Source of the DNA: Anaerolineales bacterium
Lineage (GTDB): Bacteria > Chloroflexota > Anaerolineae > Anaerolineales > UBA4823
NCBI GenBank assembly: GCA_003105035.1
Contig: PQAL01000033.1
Location: 265,613 to 329,612, forward strand
Length of the DNA stretch: 64,000 nt
Direction: 5' to 3'
Shown piece by piece: positions 34,465-43,288 of the stretch. Position 1 is the stretch's first letter. Each line of letters begins with the position of its first letter. A model generated the notes under the pieces. The model did no database searches and was not told the origin of the DNA. It saw only the letters and a program-made list of their open reading frames with translations. A program made the translations under genes and the position numbers.

Positions 34465-34989
34465 GCCGACTCATTAGGATGCCTTCTTTCTCGTTCAGAA
34501 ATCCATTTCAAGCATTGATGGATTTCTATCATAGGCGCAGAAATTATACGTAAGGCAAGGAATAGGTCATCGACATGCATTCGTAGATTTAATGAAATAG
34601 CTAACTTAATTCTGAAGAAACGAGCGTGTGCTCTTGCCTTGTGATGGAATGCTGTATTATTAATTAAAAGATAACTCCTGAAGAATATTTGTGTTTTTAA
34701 AAATCCGCCATTTCAGCGGATTTTTTAAAGCCTGCTTTCATTGAGCCAATAACCTGAGATATCGAAATCACTGATTGTTCTTTCCCACTCGAGCGATGGA
34801 TGAACTATTTGTTGAAGCCATAAGAGGGGTGAAAATCAGCACCTGGACCAACCAGCAATATAAAATCGGTGATGTGCAGGAGATTGGCAGAGCGCAGTGT
34901 CAAAAATATCAGAGGTCATTGAAATCCCGATATAATAGCGATAACCATTGGCAACACGAATAAGTCAATTGCTGGCTGAGGAGTATGTA
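34465..34989. other. Intergenic region with terminator and pullulanase promoter
   Basis: It holds the terminator at 34702-34727 and, near its right end, TATAAT at 34931-34936, a likely -10 box for the pullulanase gene without a convincing -35. A 62-codon frame at 34775-34963 has no Shine-Dalgarno or family features and is not called. Confidence 0.5.
34702..34727 (+). terminator. Intrinsic terminator downstream of the DUF302 gene
   Basis: AAATCCGC (34702-34709) with GCGGATTT (34717-34724), a 7-nt loop and a run of T through 34727. Flanking A residues allow function on both strands. Confidence 0.8.
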
Positions 34990-37900
34990 ATGCATAGAAA
35001 AACCATATTTCACTGGGTCCTGTCCATCGGATTCATTATTGGCATGTTGGTTTCAACCGCAGGTACCCTGCCGGTGCTTGCTCAGGATAATGCCACGCCC
35101 GATACCGCTACCATCGCCGGTACCATGCAGTCGGAGCTGGGCTGCAGCGGTGATTGGATGCCCGGTTGTGAAGTGACCAACCTCACCTATGATGCAAATT
35201 CCGATGTGTGGAAAGGAATATTCAATGTTACGCCTGGGAACGACCAGGATAAAAATGGGCCGCGCTATAAGGTGGCATTGAACGGCACCTGGGATTGGAA
35301 TTATGGCAAAAATGCCAGCCGGGGAGGGACGGATATCCCATTGGTGGTGGATGCGCCGATCGAGGTGAGCTTCTATTATGATAATAAAACCCACCTCGTC
35401 GCCGACGATTACAACATTCCCATCATTGTGGCGGTTGGTAATTTCCAAACTCAGCTGGGGTGCAGCCAGAATGATGATCTTAACTGCCTGCGCGCCTGGT
35501 TGGAAGACCCGGAGGGGGATGGAAGCTATGCCTTCGTGACAAAGTCCCTCAAAGCCGGGAACTACTCCGTTTCGTTGAGCATCAGTCAAAAGGCAGTCGC
35601 CAGCAATACTGAACCGCTGAGTTTCACCGTCGCTAAACATAATGATGAAATCTACTTTGGCTACGATATGGTTAAAAACGAGCTGGTTATCAGCACGACG
35701 GGTGCCCCCAAGGGCAGCCTGGCCAAGCAAAAAGCCGTGTGGGTCAACCAGGACACGGTGATGTGGAACGTGGTTGGTTCCCCGAAATATTCCTATGCCT
35801 TATACTATTCACCCGATGCATCGCTGCAGCTGACCTCAGATGGTATTTCAGGTGGGATCGAGATCCCCCTCACGTATAGTAAATCTGGTCCGGGAGGTGA
35901 TGTATTCGAACTGCACCCCAACCTGGCAGGCTACTCTGCTTTTAAGATTGACAAAACGGATTTTGAAAAGATCCCTGCTGCGATAAGATCACAGCTGGCG
36001 GTGATTGTCAGGAGCGATGCGGGAAAGGTGGTTGATTCAACCGGCCTGCAAACTGCGGGAGTGCTGGACGCTTTATTCAAGTATGACGGTGCCTTAGGAG
36101 TGACTGTTGAAGATGGTGTTCCAACCCTGCGCGTATGGGCACCCGCGGCTATCTCGTTAGCGCTCAAGCTGTACGATTCTCCCACGGTGGCAGTCGGCAA
36201 GACCATCCCCATGAACCGGGATGAGAGCACTGGAGTGTGGAGCATCACCGGTGATAGCACCTGGATGAACCAGTATTACCTGTACCAGGTTGAGGTTTTC
36301 GTCCCTAAAACCGGGAAGATTGAAACCAACCTGGTTACCGACCCCTATTCCATCAGCTTATCCATGAACAGCCTGCGCAGCCAGATTGTGGACCTGGGTG
36401 ATGCAGCACTCAAGCCCGATGGTTGGGATAAACTAACAAAGCCCAGCCTGGCGGCACCAGAAGACGGTGTGATCTACGAGCTGCACATCCGCGACTTCAG
36501 CATAAAAGACGAAACCGTGCCTGAGGACTTGCGCGGAACCTTCCTGGCTTTCACGGTGGAAGATTCATTGGGGATGCAACACCTGACCAGCCTGGCAGAA
36601 GCTGGTATGACCACCATACATCTGTTACCAGCCTTCGATATTGCTAGTGTAGATGAGGACAAATCCAAATGGTCAAGCGTGGATGCAGCCCTCCTCGGCA
36701 CTTATCCTCCCGATTCAGATCAGCAGGCCCAGGCTGTGGCCCTGATCAAGGGGACCGATGGTTTCAATTGGGGCTACGACCCCTATCACTACACCACACC
36801 GGAGGGCAGCTATGCCACCAACCCGGAAGGCTCAGGGCGTATCCTGGAATTCCGCCAGATGGTGCAGGCTCTCAATAAGGTTAATCTGCGGGTGGTCATG
36901 GATGTGGTCTACAACCACACCTCCCAAAGCGGGCAGGATCCAAAATCGGTGCTGGACAAGCTTGTCCCGGGATATTATTACCGGCTGGATGCTGACGGGA
37001 ATGTGACGACCAGTACGTGTTGCCAGAATACCGCTACCGAAAATGCCATGATGGAGAAGCTGATGGTCGATTCAGTGCTCACCTGGGCCAGGGACTACAA
37101 GGTGGATGGCTTTCGCTTCGACCTGATGGGGCATCACATGCTGCGTAACATGCAGGCAGTAAGAACCGCTCTAGATAGCCTGACGCTGGAAAAGGATGGC
37201 GTGGATGGTAAATCAATTTATATCTATGGCGAAGGTTGGGATTTTGGGGAGGTAGCTAATAATGCCCGGGGAGTAAATGCCACCCAATTGAATATCGCTG
37301 GGACGGGCATCGGGGTGTTCAATGACCGTCTACGCGATGGCACGCGCGGTGGGAACCCGTTCGAGGATCCACGCCTGCAAGGTTTCAGCACCGGGTTGTT
37401 CCTCGATCCGAACGAGGCAGAAGTGCTTACTCCCGAACAGCAGCTGTCAAAATTATTGGATTACACTGATTGGATCAGGATCGGCATGGCTGGCAACTTG
37501 CAAGATTTTCAGATCCTACGCTCTGATGGCACACAGGTGGCAGGCAGCCAGGTGCTGTATGGTGGAAAACCAGCCGGGTATACCCTCGATCCACAGGAGA
37601 ATGTGATCTACGTCTCAGCGCATGACAATGAAACGATCTTTGATGCGGTGCAGGCGAAAAGTGCTGCGAGTGTTAGCCTGGCAGATCGTATCCGTGAAAA
37701 CCTACTGGCACTCAGCATCCCCATGCTAAGCCAGGGAGTGCCGTTCTTCCACGCTGGTGATGACATCCTGCGCTCGAAATCGCTTGACCGTAATTCATAC
37801 GACTCGGGTGACTGGTACAACGCCATCGACTGGAGTTATGCCAGCAACAACTGGGGTGTCGGTTTACCCATCGAAGGCTCCAGCTATTATGAGATCTTCA

Positions 37901-38448
37901 AGCCTCTGTTGGCCAACCCCGCATTAAAACCTCAGAGCACGGACCTTGAGTTTGCCTCCATGATATTCAACGAATTCCTGCAGATTCGTAAGGGCTCGGC
38001 ACTCTTCCGCCTACAGACTGGCGATCAGATCAAGCGCATGCTAACCTTCCTGAATAATGGCTCGCAGGCCATGCCTGGATTGATCGTGATGCATCTGGAA
38101 GATATTGACAAACTCGATCCCAACTTTAGTGATGTGCTGGTTTTGGTCAATGCCAACCCCCAGGCGATCCAATTCAATGATCCATCGCTGGTGGGAAAGG
38201 CTTACACGCTGCACCCCATTCAGCAAAAATCAGTCGATTCAAAGGTTAAGGAAGCCACCTTTGATACTGTCAGTGGAATAATCAGCATCCCTGCGATTAC
38301 CACGGCAGTGTTCGTGGTGGAGCAGAAGGGGTTGCAGTTGAGCGGGCCCGCCGCTCTGGCAGTGGGAACCGTGCTGATCCTGATGATTGCAGGCGTTGTA
38401 TTCCTGGTGGTGCGAAAGGTATTACCAGGGAGGAAGCCTAACCGATAA
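34990..38448 (+). CDS. pulA: Secreted, membrane-anchored pullulanase (GH13, alpha-1,6-glucosidase type)
   Basis: A 1152-residue exported enzyme that cleaves alpha-1,6 branches of pullulan, glycogen or starch. A signal peptide (about 1-33, ending VLAQ) is followed by two similar beta domains (about 50-240), each with a Cys-x(n)-Cys region, a carbohydrate-binding-like domain (about 370-470) and the GH13 barrel. The barrel shows YELHIRDFS, VVMDVVYNHT, DGFRFDLMGH (nucleophile Asp711), YGEGWDFGE (acid/base Glu748) and SAHDNE. FNWGYDPYHY is typical of pullulanases. A C-terminal helix (about 1118-1140) followed by basic residues anchors it to the membrane. ATG 34990 has GAGGAG upstream. A terminator follows. 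Confidence 0.94.
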   Translation: MHRKTIFHWVLSIGFIIGMLVSTAGTLPVLAQDNATPDTATIAGTMQSELGCSGDWMPGCEVTNLTYDANSDVWKGIFNVTPGNDQDKNGPRYKVALNGTWDWNYGKNASRGGTDIPLVVDAPIEVSFYYDNKTHLVADDYNIPIIVAVGNFQTQLGCSQNDDLNCLRAWLEDPEGDGSYAFVTKSLKAGNYSVSLSISQKAVASNTEPLSFTVAKHNDEIYFGYDMVKNELVISTTGAPKGSLAKQKAVWVNQDTVMWNVVGSPKYSYALYYSPDASLQLTSDGISGGIEIPLTYSKSGPGGDVFELHPNLAGYSAFKIDKTDFEKIPAAIRSQLAVIVRSDAGKVVDSTGLQTAGVLDALFKYDGALGVTVEDGVPTLRVWAPAAISLALKLYDSPTVAVGKTIPMNRDESTGVWSITGDSTWMNQYYLYQVEVFVPKTGKIETNLVTDPYSISLSMNSLRSQIVDLGDAALKPDGWDKLTKPSLAAPEDGVIYELHIRDFSIKDETVPEDLRGTFLAFTVEDSLGMQHLTSLAEAGMTTIHLLPAFDIASVDEDKSKWSSVDAALLGTYPPDSDQQAQAVALIKGTDGFNWGYDPYHYTTPEGSYATNPEGSGRILEFRQMVQALNKVNLRVVMDVVYNHTSQSGQDPKSVLDKLVPGYYYRLDADGNVTTSTCCQNTATENAMMEKLMVDSVLTWARDYKVDGFRFDLMGHHMLRNMQAVRTALDSLTLEKDGVDGKSIYIYGEGWDFGEVANNARGVNATQLNIAGTGIGVFNDRLRDGTRGGNPFEDPRLQGFSTGLFLDPNEAEVLTPEQQLSKLLDYTDWIRIGMAGNLQDFQILRSDGTQVAGSQVLYGGKPAGYTLDPQENVIYVSAHDNETIFDAVQAKSAASVSLADRIRENLLALSIPMLSQGVPFFHAGDDILRSKSLDRNSYDSGDWYNAIDWSYASNNWGVGLPIEGSSYYEIFKPLLANPALKPQSTDLEFASMIFNEFLQIRKGSALFRLQTGDQIKRMLTFLNNGSQAMPGLIVMHLEDIDKLDPNFSDVLVLVNANPQAIQFNDPSLVGKAYTLHPIQQKSVDSKVKEATFDTVSGIISIPAITTAVFVVEQKGLQLSGPAALAVGTVLILMIAGVVFLVVRKVLPGRKPNR

Positions 38449-38499
38449 TTTTCACACCGATCATTTTGATATCACTGTATGGGAATATACAGGATATTC

Positions 38500-38536
38500 G
38501 AAGAAAGTCCGTCCGAGAATCCGACGGATTTTCTTC
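38500..38536. terminator. Hairpin terminator between convergent pullulanase and hydrolase genes
   Basis: A 14-bp stem, 38500-38513 with 38523-38536 (one G.U), 9-nt loop, arms ending in A- and T-rich sequence on both sides. It can serve both converging transcripts. The remaining bases up to 38728 show no gene. Confidence 0.7.
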
Positions 38537-38728
38537 GTATATGGATATCGATTTACGCCAGGAAGCACAGTCCCTTGGCTGTCTCTAGCTATAGGAATGA
38601 CCTAAATTTTTTCTTTCTGCTTTATCGGTATCTGCTGTGTGATCATCGACATGTACCTTTTCATGTTGCCTGACACTCCAACACCACTCAATGCAGGTTA
38701 TTCATAAGACCAACTTTCCTGGTTTCTT

Positions 38729-39970
38729 CTATTCACCCGAATAGAAACCCCAGGCCAGGTCTGGAAACTGCGAGATAAAGTCTTCAGAGAAGTATTCCTT
38801 ATATTCTTCTATACCTTGTAGATAATAACCGAAATAAGCGACTGCAAAATGCTTTAACTGGGCAGCTTGGGGTGGATCAAAAACCATCATATGGGTTTTA
38901 TCGATGAAAGAGATCATTGATTTTTCAGCGGCTCCCAAATTTTCGAAGATAAATTTGGTTTCAACCTGGTAGGGGATGTATTCGTCGTTCGTCGGGGCAA
39001 TCAACGACACCGGCCTGTCTGCTGCAGCCAAACCTTGTTCCCCATATAACCAGGCGCCATCCGGCGCCATAGGCAATACAGCACGGATGCGTTCGTCGGT
39101 GACAGGCTGCCACAGGCCATCGCTACTCGCAGTGATTTCTTCACCCACATGCTGAGTAAATTCATCCCAGTTATCTGCCAGGCTACATGTCATCGCCAGA
39201 TAGCGATCGGTACCCATTGCAGGTTCAATGAGCGGAGGATTTGCACAGTGTGCCAGGTAATATACCGGATCGATACGCACCCCGCTGAGGACAAGCGAGA
39301 AGAAGCCATCCCAGGAATAACCTGTAACACCGGTATGGTCTGTATCGATCACGCCCACTAATCCTTCAGGCTGATTGGTAGCAATTTGGTCCAACGCAAA
39401 GAGCATATCGAGAGGGTGATCGATGACGCCAAAATCCCAATTGCTTCCGTAATCCATATCAGGGAAGCGGATGATTGCTGTCACGAAACCATATGAAGCG
39501 AGGTGGGCTATGAATAATTTATCACCAGAATTTGGTCCGGTAAGGATCAATGGATAGGGAGCACCACTCATGTCCGCCTTGGCATTGTGGCGAATTGTTC
39601 GGCCATCGGCATCTTTTTCCTCTAAAGCGGGGTACCAGATCGTGACGGTAACTTCTCTCCCACCACGAGCTTGATCGACAAGTTTAATTTCACGGTTGCC
39701 GGTGTAATATGGTCCAGGTTCCGATAGGGGGAAGCTGGCTGATAATGGCATGTCTTGGGGTGTTTCAGCCTTAATCGGTGCACTGGTAGGGGTTGCTATT
39801 TGCGGTTCCTGTGTATCGGTTGGTGGAGTTTCTCGATGAACTACATCTGTCGGATTAATTAAAGTCGAGGTTGCGGTGGGTAAGGAATCGGTGCTGGTGG
39901 TACAGGCTGTCAGCACTAATGCCAGGCAAAGGATGCTGGCTGATAATGTTACAAATCGCTTTTTGTTCAT
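38729..39970 (-). CDS. Lipoprotein alpha/beta hydrolase, dienelactone hydrolase/PAF-acetylhydrolase-like
   Basis: A 413-residue lipoprotein: signal peptide with lipobox LTAC (Cys about 23), then a Thr/Pro-rich linker of about 50 residues. The hydrolase domain begins with REVTVTIWYPA, the opening of the dienelactone-hydrolase-like/PAF-AH group. The putative nucleophile is Ser in GYSWDGFF. Asp in APTNDEYIP and His in DKTHMMVF complete the triad. GGAGG lies 5 nt from the ATG. It follows the GntR/LacI regulator gene by 41 nt on the same strand, so regulator and hydrolase are probably one transcript. Extracellular ester or small-molecule hydrolysis is likely. Confidence 0.85.
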   Translation of the reverse strand: MNKKRFVTLSASILCLALVLTACTTSTDSLPTATSTLINPTDVVHRETPPTDTQEPQIATPTSAPIKAETPQDMPLSASFPLSEPGPYYTGNREIKLVDQARGGREVTVTIWYPALEEKDADGRTIRHNAKADMSGAPYPLILTGPNSGDKLFIAHLASYGFVTAIIRFPDMDYGSNWDFGVIDHPLDMLFALDQIATNQPEGLVGVIDTDHTGVTGYSWDGFFSLVLSGVRIDPVYYLAHCANPPLIEPAMGTDRYLAMTCSLADNWDEFTQHVGEEITASSDGLWQPVTDERIRAVLPMAPDGAWLYGEQGLAAADRPVSLIAPTNDEYIPYQVETKFIFENLGAAEKSMISFIDKTHMMVFDPPQAAQLKHFAVAYFGYYLQGIEEYKEYFSEDFISQFPDLAWGFYSGE

Positions 39971-40011
39971 CGTTGCCTCCCATTTGCTTTATTGGTTGAT
40001 TACGGAAATGA

Positions 40012-41157
40012 TCAATGATATCGACTTGTAGACTCTTGACATCCACAGCTCTGTCGAATCACTAAATTGGTGGGCAATACTGCATGGTGTACGGAAGGTT
40101 TCTTCCCAACTATCAGGTCTTTGAGCATTTTCATAGCTCTCAATCCCATGAGATATGCTGGGGCAGATACAGTGGTTAATGCTGGGCTGACCATCTCTGC
40201 GAGGGGGATGTCATTGAAGCCAACAATAGCAATATCCTTCGGGACATGCAGACCAGCTTGTTGAAGGGTGCGCATAGCGCCGGACGCTAACAGGTCAGAA
40301 ATCGCAAAGATCGCTGTAGGTGGTGGCTTATTTGCCAGCAACATGCGCGCACCTTCAGAGCCAGCGGATGTATCGAATCCATGGATGAGGGCGATTAAAT
40401 CAGGGCTGCCAGAGATTCCCCATTCATGCAGTGCGCGATGATACCCCTGATTGACCGGAGTTACATTTTTCAGGTCTATTGCATAGGTAATCAGCCCTAC
40501 CCGGCGATGGCCATGTTCAAGTAGGTGGCGAGTGGCTAGGTAGCCGGCATTTTCCAGGTCAAATGTAACCGAATACCTGGATCCGCCAAGCCAATCAGCG
40601 ACGACAAGCGGCAGACTATTGGTTTGACTTTCTCTAATCGATGGATTATGCTCGCTGAATGGGCTGTCATCCTGTGAGGCTAACAAAATGCCATCCACGT
40701 TTTTTGCTACCAGCTGTGCATAAGAACGTTGCACCTCGTCAGGATCATCATGAGAAACGCATATGAACAGCATGGTGAAGCTTTTTTTTGCGACTGACTC
40801 GATCCCCTGAAGGAATGGATGATAGAACGGGTTGGTTAGGGAGGGGATGATTACACCTACAGTATGGCTGGACAAGGTATTAGCAATTTTTTCGAGGTGC
40901 TCGGCATTGTAGGGGAGGACTTTGGTTGCCATTCCCTGGCGAATTTCAACCAATCCGCTGGCTTCCATCTTATGATAAGCGCTGCGTACGGTATGGAGGT
41001 TAATCCCCAGGCGGTTGGCGGCTTGGCGAGCCGAAGGAAGGTGCTCGCCTGGTTGTATCTGCCCACTGGCAATCAACCAGATCAGCTGCTCTTTAAGCTG
41101 GAGCACCAGAGGTGTATCTAAAGAAGGGTTGAGATGAATTTTAGCAAGGATATCCAT
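40012..41157 (-). CDS. GntR-LacI hybrid transcriptional regulator (AraR-like)
   Basis: A 381-residue regulator with an N-terminal GntR winged helix (about 1-75: LKEQLIWLIASGQIQPGEHLPSARQAANRLGIN) joined to a LacI/PurR-type ligand-binding domain (about 95-370: VGVIIPSLTNPFYHPFLQGI, ADWLGG, DIAIVGFNDIPLAEMVSPALTT). The C-terminus has a Cys-x-Cys (SCGCQE) like many LacI relatives. The ligand is probably a sugar (inference from the domain). Transcribed into the lipoprotein hydrolase gene. A 16-bp palindrome lies 34 bp before the start and may be its own operator. Confidence 0.92.
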   Translation of the reverse strand: MDILAKIHLNPSLDTPLVLQLKEQLIWLIASGQIQPGEHLPSARQAANRLGINLHTVRSAYHKMEASGLVEIRQGMATKVLPYNAEHLEKIANTLSSHTVGVIIPSLTNPFYHPFLQGIESVAKKSFTMLFICVSHDDPDEVQRSYAQLVAKNVDGILLASQDDSPFSEHNPSIRESQTNSLPLVVADWLGGSRYSVTFDLENAGYLATRHLLEHGHRRVGLITYAIDLKNVTPVNQGYHRALHEWGISGSPDLIALIHGFDTSAGSEGARMLLANKPPPTAIFAISDLLASGAMRTLQQAGLHVPKDIAIVGFNDIPLAEMVSPALTTVSAPAYLMGLRAMKMLKDLIVGKKPSVHHAVLPTNLVIRQSCGCQESTSRYH

Positions 41158-41190
41158 GTGAGTGACGGATACGCATAAATAGTTATACTG

Positions 41191-41206
41191 TTATATTACA
41201 ATATAA
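41191..41206. promoter_or_regulatory. Palindrome upstream of the GntR-LacI gene
   Basis: TTATATT (41191-41197), 2 nt, then AATATAA (41200-41206), a perfect dyad 33 bp from the start codon. It could be an autoregulatory operator, or a -10 region with chance symmetry. Confidence 0.4.
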
Positions 41207-41567
41207 GAGTTGGCAAGTCAAGTATCAGTGAGGCAGCAATTCATTAGTGCTTACAGCGAGGCTCTTCCTCGCTTTTATGCGATATGCCGCCAAATATTAT
41301 TCGTGTCAGCGACGGGGACCAGGGATATTAAAAAGAAAGACGCCTGGTTAGGCGCCTTTCTCAGGTAGCAGGGCTTGGATTCCAGTGCTTCATGCAGGAA
41401 CATCCAGGTTTTGAGCGAGATACCCTTTTCCGCAAGTTCTGACCTTCAATCCCGCCTTTTTGAGCCAGCCCGACGAAGAGTGGTTTCTGAAGGCTTGAGT
41501 GGGAGAGAATGGTTGATTGAGGTGGTTTTCAAATGACCATCAATATTCGTCAGCCTATTGAGGATAA
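41207..41567. other. Intergenic region between regulator and helicase genes
   Basis: It holds a perfect 7-bp hairpin AGCGAGG/CCTCGCT (41255-41273) followed by TTTT on the plus strand, and a minus-strand terminator at 41335-41360. The remaining 200 bp show no frame that I trust; several short minus-strand frames look partly protein-like but have no start or known motif. Confidence 0.4.
41335..41360 (-). terminator. Intrinsic terminator of the DEAD-box helicase gene
   Basis: On the minus strand an 11-bp stem (41350-41360 with 41335-41345, one G.U pair, 4-nt loop) is followed by a T-run (41330-41334 region). It lies about 210 bp past the helicase stop. Confidence 0.65.
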
Positions 41568-42731
41568 TCAGTTGTGAATGCGTGCTGCTGGAGCAACCCT
41601 AGGGATTGTCTGTATGGCTTCAAAACCAGCTAATTTTCGCCTCTCCACGGCACGCCCCAATAAGCGCTCAATCGTTTTTACCATCGGCAGGTCATCCTGT
41701 GTAACAAGGGTGAGGGCAGTTCCTTGCCGGGCCATACGTCCGGTTCGGCCGATGCGATGGGTATAAGCATCGAGCGTATCGGGCATATCAAAGTTAATTA
41801 CATGTGAGATTTGCGTTACATCGATCCCGCGTGCTGCAATATCTGTGGCAACCAATATCTTGATCCTTCCGGAACGGAAACTGTCCATCGCTTGCTGCCG
41901 CCGGTTTTGAGATAGATTTCCTTGCAGCGAGGTGGCTGGTAGACCTGCCTTGACGATCTGCTCGGCCAGCTTTTTTGCGCGGTGTTTCGTCCGGGTAAAG
42001 ACCAACACCTGACCACTGCCCGACTTACGCAGCAAAGCCAGCAGCAGCTCTGTTTTATTGGTCTGATCCACTGAGTACATCGCGTGTCCAATCGTCTCTA
42101 CCGGGCGGGTGACTCCCAGATCAACCTTCACCGGATGGTCCAATAGCTCATCTGCTAATGAGCGGATTTCAGTCGGCATAGTGGCTGAGAACAATAAAGT
42201 TTGGCGTTGTTTGGGTAAGGCGGAAAGGATCCGGCGAATATCGGGTAAAAATCCCATATCGAACATCCGGTCGGCTTCATCAATGACCAGGATCTCAACT
42301 CGGCTAAGGTTGACCACATTCTGGCCCATCAGGTCCAGCAAACGACCGGGGCATGCGACCACAATTTCCGTCCCTGCCCGTAACCCCTTGATCTGGGGTT
42401 GGTTGCTGACGCCGCCATATATGGTCATACTATGAAAACCGGTCTGGCGTCCCAGCATCGCAATGGTGGTGTGGGTCTGTTCAGCTAGCTCGCGGGTGGG
42501 AGAAAGGATGAGCACACGCAGCTTTCCCCGCGGTCCGCTAAGTAATTGCTGCAACATGGGCAAGACAAAAGCGGCGGTCTTCCCCGTTCCCGTCTGGGCT
42601 AAGCCCAATACATCACGACCCTCCAGGATAGGAGGTATGGTATGAAGTTGAATAGGTGTAGGTGTGGAATAACCAGCACTGGAAATTCCCGCATTGATCT
42701 GCGGGTGAAAAGCAAATGAAGAAAAGTTCAC
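41568..42731 (-). CDS. DEAD-box ATP-dependent RNA helicase, RhlE-like
   Basis: A 387-residue RNA helicase. All core motifs are present: Q motif (GYSTPTPIQ), motif I AQTGTGKT, PTRELAEQ, VIDEADRM (DEAD), SATMP, then in the second RecA domain VFTRTKHRAK, ATDIAARGID and HRIGRTGR. The start is taken as GTG 42731 with AAGGA 7 nt upstream, since the family begins just before the Q motif and the upstream extension (to 42875) is not conserved-looking. The C-terminus after the core is short. Likely role: RNA unwinding in ribosome assembly or decay, often cold-induced. The long AT-rich leader (over 100 nt) may matter for this. Confidence 0.93.
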   Translation of the reverse strand: MNFSSFAFHPQINAGISSAGYSTPTPIQLHTIPPILEGRDVLGLAQTGTGKTAAFVLPMLQQLLSGPRGKLRVLILSPTRELAEQTHTTIAMLGRQTGFHSMTIYGGVSNQPQIKGLRAGTEIVVACPGRLLDLMGQNVVNLSRVEILVIDEADRMFDMGFLPDIRRILSALPKQRQTLLFSATMPTEIRSLADELLDHPVKVDLGVTRPVETIGHAMYSVDQTNKTELLLALLRKSGSGQVLVFTRTKHRAKKLAEQIVKAGLPATSLQGNLSQNRRQQAMDSFRSGRIKILVATDIAARGIDVTQISHVINFDMPDTLDAYTHRIGRTGRMARQGTALTLVTQDDLPMVKTIERLLGRAVERRKLAGFEAIQTIPRVAPAARIHN

Positions 42732-42921
42732 AAAAAGGTCCTTTTTGGCGTAGTTTGAGCCAAGGCGAACCTTAGCCCGTCCGTGTCCATTACGGATATA
42801 TTTTATCCATTTCAGGAGGGAACGTGGGATTATACCACAAAAAAATATAAAAACACCGAGACTCAGACTTTGCATACAGGAAGTGATCTTACCAATATCT
42901 CACCTTTGGACCAAATAAAAA

Positions 42922-42948
42922 AAACCATAGCCCGACGAGCTATGGTTT
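42922..42948 (-). terminator. Strong minus-strand terminator at the end of the tRNA-fMet repeat region
   Basis: A perfect 10-bp stem, AAACCATAGC (42922-42931) with GCTATGGTTT (42939-42948), is followed on the minus strand by eight T. The stem-loop includes AGCTCGTCGGGCT on the minus strand, a 13-nt match to the D-arm/anticodon-stem region of the tRNA-fMet 230 bp away. Confidence 0.85.
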
Positions 42949-43021
42949 GAGATGAGTAGCGGTGTTTCGGTCAAAAATCGCCCTCCAGATTCCAGTGCTG
43001 TGCTGCAAGGACCTCAAATAA

Positions 43022-43048
43022 AAATCCGTCTAGTGGATAGACGGATTT
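43022..43048 (-). terminator. Terminator inside tandem repeat unit 1
   Basis: AAATCCGTCTA (43022-43032) with TAGACGGATTT (43038-43048), an 11-bp perfect stem with a 5-nt loop. On the minus strand the stem is followed by T-rich sequence. Confidence 0.8.
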
Positions 43049-43120
43049 CGTTGATGAGTAGCGGTGTTTCGGTCAAAAATCGCCCTCTAGATTCCAGTGC
43101 TGTGCTGCAAGGGCCTCAAA

Positions 43121-43150
43121 TAAAAATCCGTCTAGTGGTTAGACGGATTT
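43121..43150 (-). terminator. Terminator directly downstream of tRNA-fMet (repeat unit 2)
   Basis: AAATCCGTCTA (43124-43134) with TAGACGGATTT (43140-43150), 5-nt loop, followed on the minus strand by TTTTTATTT. First of three terminators after the tRNA. Confidence 0.85.
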
Positions 43151-43160
43151 CTTTGATGAG

Positions 43161-43232
43161 TAGCGGGGCTTGGATTCGAACCAAGGACCTTCGGGTTATG
43201 AGCCCGACGAGCTGCCACTGCTCCACCCCGCA
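43161..43232 (-). tRNA. tRNA-fMet (initiator, anticodon CAT)
   Basis: A 72-nt cloverleaf on the minus strand without encoded CCA. Acceptor stem GCGGGG/CCCCGC, D-stem GAGC/GCTC, anticodon stem TCGGG/CCCGA with loop CTCATAA, T-arm CTTGG-TTCGAAT-CCAAG, discriminator A. Three G-C pairs at 29-31/39-41 and an A11-U24 pair are initiator marks. Position 1-72 is U-U, unpaired as needed for initiators, although the usual bacterial mismatch is C-A. The D-loop is two bases shorter than in E. coli. Confidence 0.93.
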
Positions 43233-43288
43233 TCATTTATCTGCCCTTCTCAGAGCGGGCGGAATTATAGCACGCCCCCTGCATGACG

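Larger units (their letters stand above)
42951..43154. repeat. Two 102-bp tandem repeats downstream of tRNA-fMet
   Basis: Units 42951-43052 and 43053-43154 are nearly identical (about five differences). Each contains, on the minus strand, an intrinsic terminator, then GAGG(T/C)CCTTG, GGAATC and CCGCTACTCATC. These short blocks match, in order, the 3' half of the neighbouring tRNA-fMet and its downstream flank, separated by non-tRNA sequence. The unit is exactly 34 codons long, so it makes a false repetitive reading frame on the plus strand. It looks like a tandem duplication of tRNA 3' end plus terminator that then diverged. Confidence 0.9.

Noticed and set aside
34775-34963. 62-codon frame before the pullulanase gene
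   Set aside because: No ribosome site, covers the likely pullulanase promoter, and composition is not protein-like.
42951-43154. CRISPR array
   Set aside because: Only two long (102-bp) direct repeats with no spacers, and no cas genes in the window.
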